From CAJINA01 sp964647585 (GTDB lineage Bacteria > Desulfobacterota > Desulfobacteria > Desulfobacterales > CAJINA01): 64,000 bases of DNA. The notes beneath the pieces were generated by a model that was not told where the DNA came from, searched no databases, and saw nothing but the letters and a program-made list of their open reading frames with translations. This document shows, in pieces, positions 1-7,824 of the stretch. Made by a program: the position numbers and the translations under genes. How positions within the stretch are numbered: the stretch's first letter is position 1; every line of letters begins with the position of its first letter. Location of the stretch: contig CAZYGG010000002.1 in assembly GCA_964647585.1 (NCBI GenBank), positions 62,001 through 126,000 on the forward strand. Direction: 5' to 3'.

Positions 1-468
1 CGGGTCGTTTTGACGCCCGACAACCGCTGGTTGCGCTGCGATATTAAATCGGTGAACCTGCTGCCCAATGTCCTGGCCAGCCAGATTGCCAGGGAAAATG
101 GTGCCAAGGACGTATTATTTGTACGGGATGGGGCCGTCACCGAAGGTTCTTACACCAGTTTCGGTGCGGTGTTTGCGGGTACCGTGGTCACCTATCCGGA
201 CAGCCACTACATCCTGCCGGGTATAACCCGGCGTGTCGTTCTGGATTTATGCGCGCAATTGAAAATTCCCGTTGAAAAATACCCGGTCATGGCCGACCGG
301 GTAAAAGCGGCCGACGAATGCATGCTCTGGGGAACCACCACCCAGGTAATGCCGATTGTGCAAGTGGATGACACCCCCATCGGGAACGGCAAACCCGGAC
401 CGATTACCCGGAAATTACAGAAAGCGCTCAGTGAATTGGTCCTTGATTTTAATGACACCACTTTTTAA
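1..468 (+). CDS. D-amino-acid aminotransferase (class IV PLP), 3' end only
   Basis: The frame is open from the first base, so the 5' part of the gene lies outside the window. The visible roughly 155 residues are the C-terminal lobe of a fold-type IV PLP aminotransferase. Recognisable pieces are the TPDNRWLRCDIKS stretch followed by NLLPNVLA, the RDG.VTEG loop, ILPGITR, and the GTTTQVMPIVQVDD / GKPGPIT segment near the end. The RWLRCDIKSVN and VTEG patterns favour the D-alanine aminotransferase branch over IlvE. The family transfers amino groups between D-amino acids and 2-oxo acids, supplying D-Ala or D-Glu for cell wall synthesis. The PLP lysine should lie upstream of the window edge. Family assignment is secure; exact substrate is inferred. 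Confidence 0.8.
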   Translation, partial: RVVLTPDNRWLRCDIKSVNLLPNVLASQIARENGAKDVLFVRDGAVTEGSYTSFGAVFAGTVVTYPDSHYILPGITRRVVLDLCAQLKIPVEKYPVMADRVKAADECMLWGTTTQVMPIVQVDDTPIGNGKPGPITRKLQKALSELVLDFNDTTF

Positions 469-488
469 ACTGGATTTGAGTTTAATTT

Positions 489-657
489 GAAGCCATCTCA
501 AAAATGGCTTTTGGTTCCCCGCAAAAAACGAGCGGGATCTACGACAAATCAAGGCGGCCGCGAATATCAAGTCGGAGGAATACAGTGGGTATTTCGAGGA
601 TTTGATATGAGCGCCCAACGCTGAGATTGGGCCAAAAGACTTTTTTGAGCTGGCTTC
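489..657. repeat. Structured palindromic repeat, family 1, copy 1
   Basis: The ends are inverted repeats: GAAGCCATCTCAAAAA at 489-504 against 641-657, with one mismatch. An inner stem pairs ATATCAA (564-570) with TTGATAT (602-608). Between the inner arms lies the family core CGGAGGAATAC ... GTATTTCGAGGA, and after them CGCCCAACGC.GAGATTGGGCC. The same core occurs at 17467-17600, 42556-42698 and 48689-48890 with different but again self-complementary arms. It fills the space between the aminotransferase and the next small gene. Confidence 0.8.
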
Positions 658-687
658 ACGGCAACCCATTTAATACAGGGGGAGAGT

Positions 688-909
688 ATGGCGACAGCGA
701 ACTACAAGGCGCTTACGATCATGACCGTTGATGGCGCTACGATACAGGGGCGGGTGTTTCTCGAGACTGAAGAACGGGTGTCGGATCTTTTCACTAAAAG
801 AGAAGCCCCATTCCTGGTCATGGTCAATGCCGTTTCCCGGGATGTGCAGGATAAAACGCTGTTCATCAATAAGAGGCACATCATCTGGGCCGAACCGGAA
901 GAAACCTAG
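688..909 (+). CDS. Small conserved protein, DUF6812-like
   Basis: This is a 73-residue soluble protein with a good ribosome binding site (GGGGGAGAG) just before the ATG. The pattern is a short beta-rich domain: an N-terminal ITIM.V-GATI-GRVFLE strand pair, RVSDLFT.REAPFLVM in the middle and KTLFINKRHIIWAEPEE at the end. It resembles the small deltaproteobacterial family usually labelled DUF6812; this match is from memory of the pattern and was not searched. No catalytic residues stand out and there is no signal peptide. It stands alone between a repeat and the convergent rho gene. Function unknown. Confidence 0.65.
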   Translation: MATANYKALTIMTVDGATIQGRVFLETEERVSDLFTKREAPFLVMVNAVSRDVQDKTLFINKRHIIWAEPEET

Positions 910-910
910 A

Positions 911-966
911 CGCTGCTTCAAAACCTCTCCGTCGGGCCAATTTCCGCGTTAGGCCGACGCGCTACG
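911..966. repeat. Partial, inverted remnant of family-1 repeat
   Basis: A hairpin pairs GTCGGGCC (931-938, one bulge) with GGCCGAC (952-958). On the minus strand the segment reads close to the family-1 motif CCCAACGC.GAGATTGG. It lies between two convergent genes, right after the rho stop codon, where it could act as a terminator-like hairpin. Confidence 0.4.
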
Positions 967-970
967 ACCT

Positions 971-2035
971 CTAAAGCCGTTCCAAAAATGTCGTCAACGC
1001 GGTGGTTTCATCCTGCCCGGCCAGTTTCCGGCGAACCTCGATAACCGTCTTGAGCGCCTCCTTGTCAAGCAGGAGATGTTCCTTGCGCGTGCCGGACTGG
1101 TTGATATCAATAGCCGGCCACAAACGCTGTTCCGCGCATTTGCGACTCAGGACCAGGTCCATATTACCCGTACCTTTGAATTCCTGGTAAATAATATCAT
1201 CCATGCGGCTGCCCGTGTCCACCAGGATAGTGGCGATGACGGTCAGGGAGCCGCCATCTTCAATATTGCGTGCCGCGCCAAATATTTGCCGGGGTATTGC
1301 CAGAGCATTGGCGGCCAGGCCGCCGCTCATGGTTCGCCCATGACTTCTGGTGTCAACATTGAAGGCCCGGGACATTCGGGTGAGGGAGTCGATGAGGACC
1401 ACGGCGTCCCGGCCGGTTTCGGCCAGGCGGATGGCCGTGTTCATGGTGGTGCGCGTGATGCGCATGTGCTGGGAGACGCTCTGGTCCGACGATGAGTACA
1501 GGACGTGGGCATCTTTGAGCCCGCGCTTGAAATCCGTGACCTCTTCGGGACGTTCATCCACCAGCAGGATAAAGACCTCCGTGTCGGGGTGATTTGCGAT
1601 AATGGCGGACGCAATATGTTTGAGCAGGGTGGTTTTGCCGGATTTAGGCGGTGAGATTATCAAACCACGCTGGCCTCGGCCCATGGGGACCACCAGGTCC
1701 AGCGCCTTGCCGGTGGTATCGCTTGTATCTTTTGTCAGGTGAAACAATTCCAGGGGATCTATGCTGGTTCTGTCGTGCAGGGATTCAAGGTCGGCAAACG
1801 CTTCTGGGTCCAAACCATTGATTTTATCAACCTGGGTCAGTTTTAAGTTTCTGTTTTTTCCGTCGCCCGGAACCCCGCCCCCTTCAATATAGCCGCCCTC
1901 GGGAAGGTTGTATTTATGGATAACGGGTGCGGGCACGAACGTGTCTTCTGGCTCGGGTTTAAAATTTTTTTCAATGGATCTCAAAAAACCAAATCCCCGG
2001 TCCAGAATTTCAAGATGGCCTTCTACAGGTTTCAC
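971..2035 (-). CDS. rho: Transcription termination factor Rho, short form
   Basis: This is the hexameric RNA-dependent ATPase that ends transcription at Rho-dependent sites. The 354-residue protein starts directly in the RNA-binding cold-shock-like domain (EILDRGFGFLRS, residues about 8-20). It carries the Walker A motif PPKSGKTTLLKHIA (about 128-141), the LLVDERPEEVTDF segment, the Walker B DAVVLIDSLTR, and the R-loop region GTGNMDL. The GTG start at 2035 is supported by AGGAG 7 bases upstream. Typical Rho proteins have about 415-420 residues, so the N-terminal helix bundle (Rho_N) is missing. This could be the organism's normal short Rho or a second, specialised paralogue. It stands alone, convergent with the preceding small gene. 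Confidence 0.92.
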   Translation of the reverse strand: MKPVEGHLEILDRGFGFLRSIEKNFKPEPEDTFVPAPVIHKYNLPEGGYIEGGGVPGDGKNRNLKLTQVDKINGLDPEAFADLESLHDRTSIDPLELFHLTKDTSDTTGKALDLVVPMGRGQRGLIISPPKSGKTTLLKHIASAIIANHPDTEVFILLVDERPEEVTDFKRGLKDAHVLYSSSDQSVSQHMRITRTTMNTAIRLAETGRDAVVLIDSLTRMSRAFNVDTRSHGRTMSGGLAANALAIPRQIFGAARNIEDGGSLTVIATILVDTGSRMDDIIYQEFKGTGNMDLVLSRKCAEQRLWPAIDINQSGTRKEHLLLDKEALKTVIEVRRKLAGQDETTALTTFLERL

Positions 2036-2275
2036 TGATCAACTCCTAAGTTTATGCTGGAAATTAATAGAATCCAAGCAACCAGTTATCCTGGCACTGG
2101 TTTATGCGGATAAAAGCTTGGATGGGTACGAACCGACTTGTGGATATAAGGTTTCTTTCCCCGGAAAGATACAGGCTGAAAGTATCTGCGTACAAGTTGC
2201 ACTATAGCAAATTTTAAAAGTCTGGTATACAAATGAATTTCGTATTCGAAACGACCAGCAGCAAAACAGTACAAA

Positions 2276-2953
2276 ATGATAATTTTCATCATCATAATTG
2301 CCATCATCGTCCTGTTCGGACCCCGCCTGTGGGCCGGGCGGGTACTCAAGCGCTACAATCGGGACGCATACTTTTCGGGCAACGGGTTTGAGCTGGCACG
2401 GTTGATTCTGGCCGATACGGGGATTGACGACGTTACGGTCGATGAGACGCTTATCGGTGACCACTATGATCCTGAAAAGAAGAGGATCGGATTGACAGCC
2501 GGAAACTGCGGCCGGGGGACGCTTACCGCCGTGGTTGTCGCCGCGCATGAAGTCGGGCATGCCATCCAGGATCATACCGGGTTTGGCCCGCTCAGGGCCC
2601 GTACCCGCATGATCGGTTCTGCCGCCCGGATGGAAAAAATCGGGGCCGGCATTATGATGGTGGTTCCGATACTCACCGTCATTACCCGGGTGCCGGCTGC
2701 CGGCGCGCTGATGTTCCTGGGCGGTTTCGCCACTTTGTGTATCCCGGTGGTTGTCCATCTGCTGACATTGCCGACCGAGTTTGATGCCAGCTTCAAACGT
2801 GCGTTGCCGCTGCTGGCTTCCGGCAAGTATATTCCCACCGAAGATGTCCCCGCGGCCCGCAAAATTCTCCTGGCCTGCGCCCTTACCTATGTGGCCGGCG
2901 CACTCGTGGGCCTTTTGAATGTGTACCGGTGGTTTAGAATTTTACGCAGATAA
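2276..2953 (+). CDS. YugP-family zinc-dependent membrane protease
   Basis: This 225-residue integral membrane protein belongs to the neutral zinc metallopeptidase family PF04298 (YugP type). An N-terminal membrane segment (MIIFIIIIAIIVLFGP) is followed by the family signature: LARLILADTGIDDV, then VDETLIGDHYDP..K.IGL, then the metal-binding HEVGH motif at about residues 92-96 with AIQD after it. Two or three further hydrophobic segments follow, and LPTEFDASFKRAL is another family hallmark. The substrate is not known for most members. It is a single gene with a free upstream region, so it probably has its own promoter. Confidence 0.85.
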   Translation: MIIFIIIIAIIVLFGPRLWAGRVLKRYNRDAYFSGNGFELARLILADTGIDDVTVDETLIGDHYDPEKKRIGLTAGNCGRGTLTAVVVAAHEVGHAIQDHTGFGPLRARTRMIGSAARMEKIGAGIMMVVPILTVITRVPAAGALMFLGGFATLCIPVVVHLLTLPTEFDASFKRALPLLASGKYIPTEDVPAARKILLACALTYVAGALVGLLNVYRWFRILRR

Positions 2954-3266
2954 CTTATCGAACCTGCCTCAGAAAACGGATTTTCGTTCAAAATTCAGTC
3001 TCGCTCTTCTAACGACGCCCGACCAAAAGACATTTTTCAGATGGGTGCTAATCCTCCAGGTCGACCTCCATGAAATTAAACCAGAATCCGTTTTTCATAT
3101 TCAAGGGCGTCTGCAAATATTTTTTCAGAGTTCATGTGTCCTCCTGTTGTGTTAAGAGTGAGATATACTATTTACAATATAGAACCGGACCAATTGACTA
3201 TCAATAACTCTTTCTTAATTTAATAGGCGGTCACTTCAACTCTGAAAGGTAAAACGGAACCTGTTC
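2954..3266. other. Intergenic region, no gene recognised
   Basis: About 310 bases between the protease and the MFS gene. The right half is AT-rich and probably holds the promoter of the transporter. No repeat copy or convincing small gene was seen. Confidence 0.5.
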
Positions 3267-4679
3267 ATGGGAAATGATATAAAGACAACCTCTCCATATG
3301 CCATTGGAAACGTGCGCTTGTTCATCGCGTTCAGGGTCTTTTTCAATGCGCGCTTCTACTATCCCGTATTTACGATCCTGTTTCTGGATTTCGGACTGAC
3401 CATGGCGCAGTTTGCCCTGTTGAATACCATCTGGGCGGTGACCATAGTTTTGGCGGAGGTGCCGTCAGGTGCGTTTGCAGACATCGTAGGGCGTCGCAAA
3501 CTGATTGTCTGGGCCGGAGCGGTCATGGTCATCGAGATTGCCCTGCTGTGCGCGGTTCCCCGGGGTAACCCGGCCCTGCTTTTCACTGTTTTCGCACTCA
3601 ACCGGATCCTGGGTGGTCTGGCAGAGGCCTCCGCCAGCGGTGCTGATGAAGCGCTTGCCTATGACGCACTTAAAGAGGCCGGCCTGCAAGCCCAGTGGAA
3701 CCGGGTTCTCGAGATGCAAATGCGCCTGAAGTCCATTGCTTTTATTGTTGCTATGACGGTAGGTGCCGCTGTCTATGATCCTGATTTCATGCAAAAGGCA
3801 GCCGATTGGATGGGGTTAAACATCGTGTTCACCCGCGGGGTCACCCTGCGCATCCCGCTTTTTTTGACCCTCTGCATGGGAATCCTGGCCCTGGGAGCAG
3901 CGCTGAAAATGGAAGAAACCGGGTCTGCGGCCAATAGTGCTGAGTGCGGTCCGCTTGAAACCTGCCGCGTTTCGACCAGGGAAGCCTTTGCGATGACCCT
4001 CCGGGCCGGCCGCTGGATCATAGACACCCCGTTTGCACTGGTTATTATCTGCGGGGGATTTCTTTTTGACAGTATTGTGCGCATGGTCATGACCCTGTCC
4101 AGCCAGTATTACCGGGTTATTCAGGTGCCCGAAGCGCTTTTCGGCCTGATCGGTTCTGCCATTGCGGTCCTGGGTCTCATCGTACCGCGGATTGCTCTGG
4201 GGATGACCGAACGACATACGCCGCGGTATAACCTGCTGGTCCTTACCGGCGTCACCCTTGCCGGTCTGGTCGGGATGGCCTTTTTTATTCCCCTGGGCGG
4301 CCTGGTTCCTGTGGTGATCCTGTCCAGCGCCATGTACCTGACTGGTTTTTTCGTGAGCCACTACTTAAACCATATTGCCGACTCCGCGCAGCGTGCCACG
4401 GTATTGAGTTTCAAAGGGCTCGCCTATAATCTTTCCTACGGGCTGATCGGTTTGCTCTATTCCCTGCTGGTGGCCTGGACGCGCCCGGAAATAGTCCGGC
4501 AATACCCTGCGGCCGACTCCCAGATGATCGAGAACCTGGTTTTCAAAGGCACCTTCAGCTGGTTTCCGTGGGCCTTTTTGGCCGGCCTTGTGATTTTTTT
4601 CGGGTTTGCCGCCTGGCGGCTCAGGGGGTCTGACCAGCACCGGCGCAACGCAACCGGTTCAAATTCGGAGCTTTCCTGA
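3267..4679 (+). CDS. Major facilitator superfamily transporter
   Basis: This 470-residue polytopic membrane protein has about 12 hydrophobic segments. The loop after the second segment reads EVPSGAFADIVGRRK, a form of the MFS motif A (G.xaD..GRR/K) seen in drug/proton antiporters and related carriers. A charged central loop (EETGSAANSAECGPLETC, about 210-230) separates the two halves. The substrate cannot be told from sequence. The gene has an AAAGG-type ribosome binding site and stands alone. It differs in sequence from the other two MFS genes in the window (12522 and 51671). Confidence 0.8.
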   Translation: MGNDIKTTSPYAIGNVRLFIAFRVFFNARFYYPVFTILFLDFGLTMAQFALLNTIWAVTIVLAEVPSGAFADIVGRRKLIVWAGAVMVIEIALLCAVPRGNPALLFTVFALNRILGGLAEASASGADEALAYDALKEAGLQAQWNRVLEMQMRLKSIAFIVAMTVGAAVYDPDFMQKAADWMGLNIVFTRGVTLRIPLFLTLCMGILALGAALKMEETGSAANSAECGPLETCRVSTREAFAMTLRAGRWIIDTPFALVIICGGFLFDSIVRMVMTLSSQYYRVIQVPEALFGLIGSAIAVLGLIVPRIALGMTERHTPRYNLLVLTGVTLAGLVGMAFFIPLGGLVPVVILSSAMYLTGFFVSHYLNHIADSAQRATVLSFKGLAYNLSYGLIGLLYSLLVAWTRPEIVRQYPAADSQMIENLVFKGTFSWFPWAFLAGLVIFFGFAAWRLRGSDQHRRNATGSNSELS

Positions 4680-4959
4680 TGGTAGGCCGGGACTGTTGGA
4701 AAGCTGTTCAATCCGGACTGCTTTTTCTAGCTGGTGGGTTCAGCCCTCCTGATCTGTATCAGAGAGTGTGTCCGGATCTACCGGTGTTGCCAACGGGGTT
4801 CGATTGCTGCTGTTTACCGTCCACTTGCCTCCAGCCCGCGCTTTATTTTTACTTGCAAAAAACCTGAAAATTTAGCAGATACTAAAGCATGCTCATGAAG
4901 ATAACCTGCTTCCGGTTCAACTCCGATAACAATGACTTAATGCAAAGGATGGTCCTGGT

Positions 4960-5622
4960 ATGAAAAAGTGGCGATGTGGTGTTTGCGGGTATGTGCATGA
5001 AGGCGACGAGCCCCCTGATAAGTGTCCCGTCTGCGGCGCGGATAAGAGCCTTTTCGAGGAAATCATAGAAGAAGCGCAAGCCGCGGCAGAGGTGACCGGT
5101 GAAGAGACGCCAACGGCAGGGCCGCCGCCAGCCGACACGCCAGGTGTAGACCTGGGACCCGAGCCGACTACGCCGCTGGGTCGGATGTTGCACTTTGTCA
5201 TCGGGCAGATGCTCAAGCATCACGCGCACCCCATATCCGTCCATTTTCCCAACGGCCTGTTACCGGTAGCCTTTATCTTCATCGTTCTGGCCGTATTGTT
5301 CGAGTCCCGGGTTTTGGATACCGCGGCCTATTGCAACATGGTTTTCGTGGTTCTTTCTCTACCCGTGGTCCTTTTCTCCGGGTATGTGGAGTGGCAGAAA
5401 CGGTACCGGGGATTTCGCAGCCGGCAGTTTATGATCAAGATTGCCTGTGCGCTGACTGTCTTTGGATTATCAGCGGTGGTGGTCATCTGGTGGACCGTGA
5501 ATCCGGATATTCTGCAGGTGCCTTCATCCGGGCGGACACTGTTCATGCTGGCCAATCTCCTGGCCCTGGGGGCCGCGGGTGTGGCCGGGCTTATCGGTGG
5601 GAAACTGGTATTCAAGGACTAA
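4960..5622 (+). CDS. Rubredoxin-like domain fused to DUF2231 membrane domain
   Basis: Residues 1-30 form a rubredoxin/rubrerythrin-type Fe(Cys)4 knuckle: WRCGVCGYVHEG ... CPVCGADKS. A flexible acidic/Pro-rich linker follows (about 35-75). The rest is a four-helix membrane domain of DUF2231 type, with the His-rich entry motif HHAHPISVHFPNG (about 87-99). DUF2231 proteins are membrane proteins thought to take part in electron transfer; the conserved His residues could bind haem, which is inference. The fusion suggests electrons are passed from a cytoplasmic one-iron centre to a membrane carrier. A hairpin terminator follows at 5664. It is a single-gene unit. Confidence 0.78.
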   Translation: MKKWRCGVCGYVHEGDEPPDKCPVCGADKSLFEEIIEEAQAAAEVTGEETPTAGPPPADTPGVDLGPEPTTPLGRMLHFVIGQMLKHHAHPISVHFPNGLLPVAFIFIVLAVLFESRVLDTAAYCNMVFVVLSLPVVLFSGYVEWQKRYRGFRSRQFMIKIACALTVFGLSAVVVIWWTVNPDILQVPSSGRTLFMLANLLALGAAGVAGLIGGKLVFKD

Positions 5623-5663
5623 AAGTCCATCGATTAAGAAAGCATCCTGGTTGAACAAAAATC

Positions 5664-5695
5664 GGGTGGGCGCATGGGAATCCATGGGCCCACCC
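5664..5695 (+). terminator. Hairpin terminator after rubredoxin-DUF2231 gene
   Basis: A 14-bp stem (GGGTGGGCGCATGG / CCATGGGCCCACCC, one mismatch) with a GAAT loop, 42 bases after the stop codon. The following bases are only modestly T-rich. Confidence 0.6.
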
Positions 5696-5720
5696 ATATT
5701 TAGGGGCAACGGATATTCTT

Positions 5721-6275
5721 TTGAATCCAGATACGGTTAATCATTTCAATCCCTTCGAGAGTCGGGTGTGCCGCAACGTGAGGAATGCGCTGGGGAGTAG
5801 TTTTCTGGAGGCAATTCCTGCCGGCGAAATAGAACCTGTTTCCAGGGTTGCCCGGGAGTGTGCGCCGGCCGATGCTGACGAAGTTATAAAACACTATGTG
5901 AAAAAGCGGGCAGCAAAGTACCAGGCTGTTTTTGACGGGATGCGTTCAGCCGGTGTTCAGGCCGGGGATACCTGGTACATTGCGTTTTTGCTGTGGAACC
6001 AGGGGCTCTTTTTTGAATGCCACGAATGGCTGGAACAAAAATGGTGCCGGAGTGAAGGCGCCGAAAAAAAGATGCTTCAGGTAATGATATGGTCAGCCGG
6101 ATCCTACGCGCATCTTGAATATGGCCGCACTGCCGCGGCCGGAAAACTGGCCGCCAGAGCCACTGTCGGTTTAAAGCACTACCGGGAGCAGGTGCCTGGA
6201 CTGTTTGATGTTGATGTTCTGGTCAGTAAACTTGAAGCCCTGGATCCGGTTCCGCCAGAATTCAGTTCCGGCTAG
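5721..6275 (+). CDS. DUF309 family protein
   Basis: A 184-residue soluble protein whose C-terminal half carries the DUF309 pattern: LWNQGLFFECHEWLEQKW (about 92-109), then KKMLQVMIWSAGSYAHLEYGR and AARATVGLKHYREQVPG. The invariant F-E-C-H-E-x-x-E/W core is intact. Members are small helical proteins of unknown function. The N-terminal 80 residues are less conserved. The only start in this frame that keeps the whole domain is TTG at 5721, with AGGGG further upstream, so the start is not certain. Confidence 0.7.
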   Translation: MNPDTVNHFNPFESRVCRNVRNALGSSFLEAIPAGEIEPVSRVARECAPADADEVIKHYVKKRAAKYQAVFDGMRSAGVQAGDTWYIAFLLWNQGLFFECHEWLEQKWCRSEGAEKKMLQVMIWSAGSYAHLEYGRTAAAGKLAARATVGLKHYREQVPGLFDVDVLVSKLEALDPVPPEFSSG

Positions 6276-6324
6276 TAGCCTGTTTATAGCGATAGTCAAA
6301 AATATATTCCGATTGATCTACCCT

Positions 6325-6444
6325 GTCGTTCTGAGGAGTGAAACCAGTCTTCGCCAAAGGCTACGCCCGGCAGGCGGCGAAGAATCCCTCACATCGAAGC
6401 ATTGCCTCAACTTGCAGGGGACTCTTCGCTCCGCTCAGAGTGAC
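6325..6444. repeat. Palindromic repeat, family 2, copy 1
   Basis: GTCGTTCTGAGGAGTGAAA ... GGCGAAGAATCCC at the left is the inverted counterpart of GGGGACTCTTCGCTCCGCTCAGAGTGAC at the right. Other copies lie at 11650, 17130, 30757 and 46459. The copy sits between the DUF309 gene and the 3' end of msrAB. Confidence 0.8.
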
Positions 6445-6528
6445 CAAATAACGGGACTACTTATTAAGCGGTATAAACACTATCCAGGCACGCACAAGTG
6501 AGGCGCCTTTCCATGTTTATTTTTTCAT

Positions 6529-7629
6529 TCAGTCGAAGTGCTTGAGGTACGCCGCGTATCCTGCAGCTTCCATTTCTGACAGAGGCACGAACTTCAGGGC
6601 GGCCGAGTTGATACAGTAACGCTGCCCGGTCGGCTTCGGTCCGTCGTTGAAAAGGTGACCCAGGTGTGAATCCCCGTGCTTGCTGCGAACCTCGGTGCGC
6701 ACCATAAAGTGGCTGGTATCCCGGAGTTCAACCACGTTCTCCGGTTCCAGGGGGCGCGTAAAGCTGGGCCAGCCGGTTCCGGATTTATATTTGTCCGTGG
6801 AGATGAAAAGCGGCTCACCGGAGACGATGTCCACGTAGATACCCGGTTCCTTATTGTCCCAGTAGCTGTTGTTGAAAGGCGGTTCCGTGCCGTTTTCCCG
6901 GGCCACCCGGTATTGCAGCGGGGTCAGTTGCTGGCGCAGTTGAGTGTCATCGGGAACAGGATACTTATCGCCTGTTCGGGCGGTTTTAGAGATTTTTTCC
7001 ACGTCGCCCCAGGTTTTCGAAAGGTACCGGTCTCTGCCGGAATTGGCACGGTACAGTTTATATCGAATGGGGTTCTTCTCATAGTAATCCTGGTGATACT
7101 CTTCGGCCGGGTAAAATGTTCCCAAGGGAAGCAGGTCGGTTACAATGGGCACGTTGAAGTGCCCGGAGGCGGCCAGTTGGTTTTTCGATGCTTCCGCTTG
7201 ACGGCGCTGCTCCTCGCCGGCATAGAAGATGGCGCTGCGGTACTGAGGACCGCGATCCACAAATTGCCCCCCGCTGTCGGTGGGGTTGACATGTCGCCAG
7301 AAGATATCGAGCAGTTCCGGGTAGGTGATCCTTTGGGGGTCATAAACTACCTTGACAACTTCGATGTGTCCGGTTCCCCCGGAGGAAACCTGTTTGTACG
7401 AGGGATTGGTAACGTGCCCCCCGGTATAACCGGAGATAACCTCGATGACCCCGTCCACTTTTTCGAAATCGGATTCCGTGCACCAGAAGCAGCCGCCGGC
7501 AAATACCGCCTCGCGAGTGTTCTGGGAATTAACAGTCTGTTTTTTCATGTCTTTATCCATGCTGATCACATTGTTCACGACGATGAATATCGATGCGACC
7601 ACGATGATGCCGGTAACAATAGTTTTCAT
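6529..7629 (-). CDS. msrAB: Membrane-anchored peptide methionine sulfoxide reductase MsrA-MsrB fusion
   Basis: This bifunctional repair enzyme reduces both S- and R-methionine sulfoxide in proteins. With the ATG at 7629 (GGGAGG 6 bases upstream) the protein has 366 residues. Residues 1-20 are hydrophobic (KTIVTGIIVVASIFIVVNNV), a signal anchor implying an extracytoplasmic enzyme. The MsrA domain has the active site GGCFWCTE (about 46-53), SGYTGG and AEEYHQDY. The MsrB domain starts at about 225 and has SGTGWPSF, HLGHLFNDGP and the catalytic Cys in RYCINSAAL. MsrB lacks the zinc CxxC pairs, as in PilB-type enzymes, and there is no thioredoxin-like domain. It probably receives electrons from a separate membrane/periplasmic thioredoxin system. 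Confidence 0.93.
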   Translation of the reverse strand: MKTIVTGIIVVASIFIVVNNVISMDKDMKKQTVNSQNTREAVFAGGCFWCTESDFEKVDGVIEVISGYTGGHVTNPSYKQVSSGGTGHIEVVKVVYDPQRITYPELLDIFWRHVNPTDSGGQFVDRGPQYRSAIFYAGEEQRRQAEASKNQLAASGHFNVPIVTDLLPLGTFYPAEEYHQDYYEKNPIRYKLYRANSGRDRYLSKTWGDVEKISKTARTGDKYPVPDDTQLRQQLTPLQYRVARENGTEPPFNNSYWDNKEPGIYVDIVSGEPLFISTDKYKSGTGWPSFTRPLEPENVVELRDTSHFMVRTEVRSKHGDSHLGHLFNDGPKPTGQRYCINSAALKFVPLSEMEAAGYAAYLKHFD

Positions 7630-7824
7630 GATGAACCTCCCGGTTATGCTTCTAGTGACTTTATGTTCCGGCAGAAAGCTCATAAATCCACGATAAGCAC
7701 TCCGCCGGGAAATACAACCGGGCCGGTACATCCGGGCCCGGTCATGCCTGCCTGGAGTAAAGCTAAGACATTGCCCGCAGAAGTTGTCACAGGGATGTAA
7801 AAAGCTGGTAAAAAGTGTGATGTT

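Noticed and set aside
1076..1495. Long open frames opposite rho and, likewise, opposite many other genes
   Set aside because: They are antisense shadows of conserved genes in GC-rich DNA, with no homology of their own.
2919..3155. Open frame of 78 codons at the end of the protease gene
   Set aside because: It overlaps the protease end in another frame and shows no protein-like pattern.
4680..4959. Possible small gene or tRNA (phrase GGGGTTCGATT) in the gap
   Set aside because: No cloverleaf could be drawn and the 62-codon frame has no domain or ribosome binding site.
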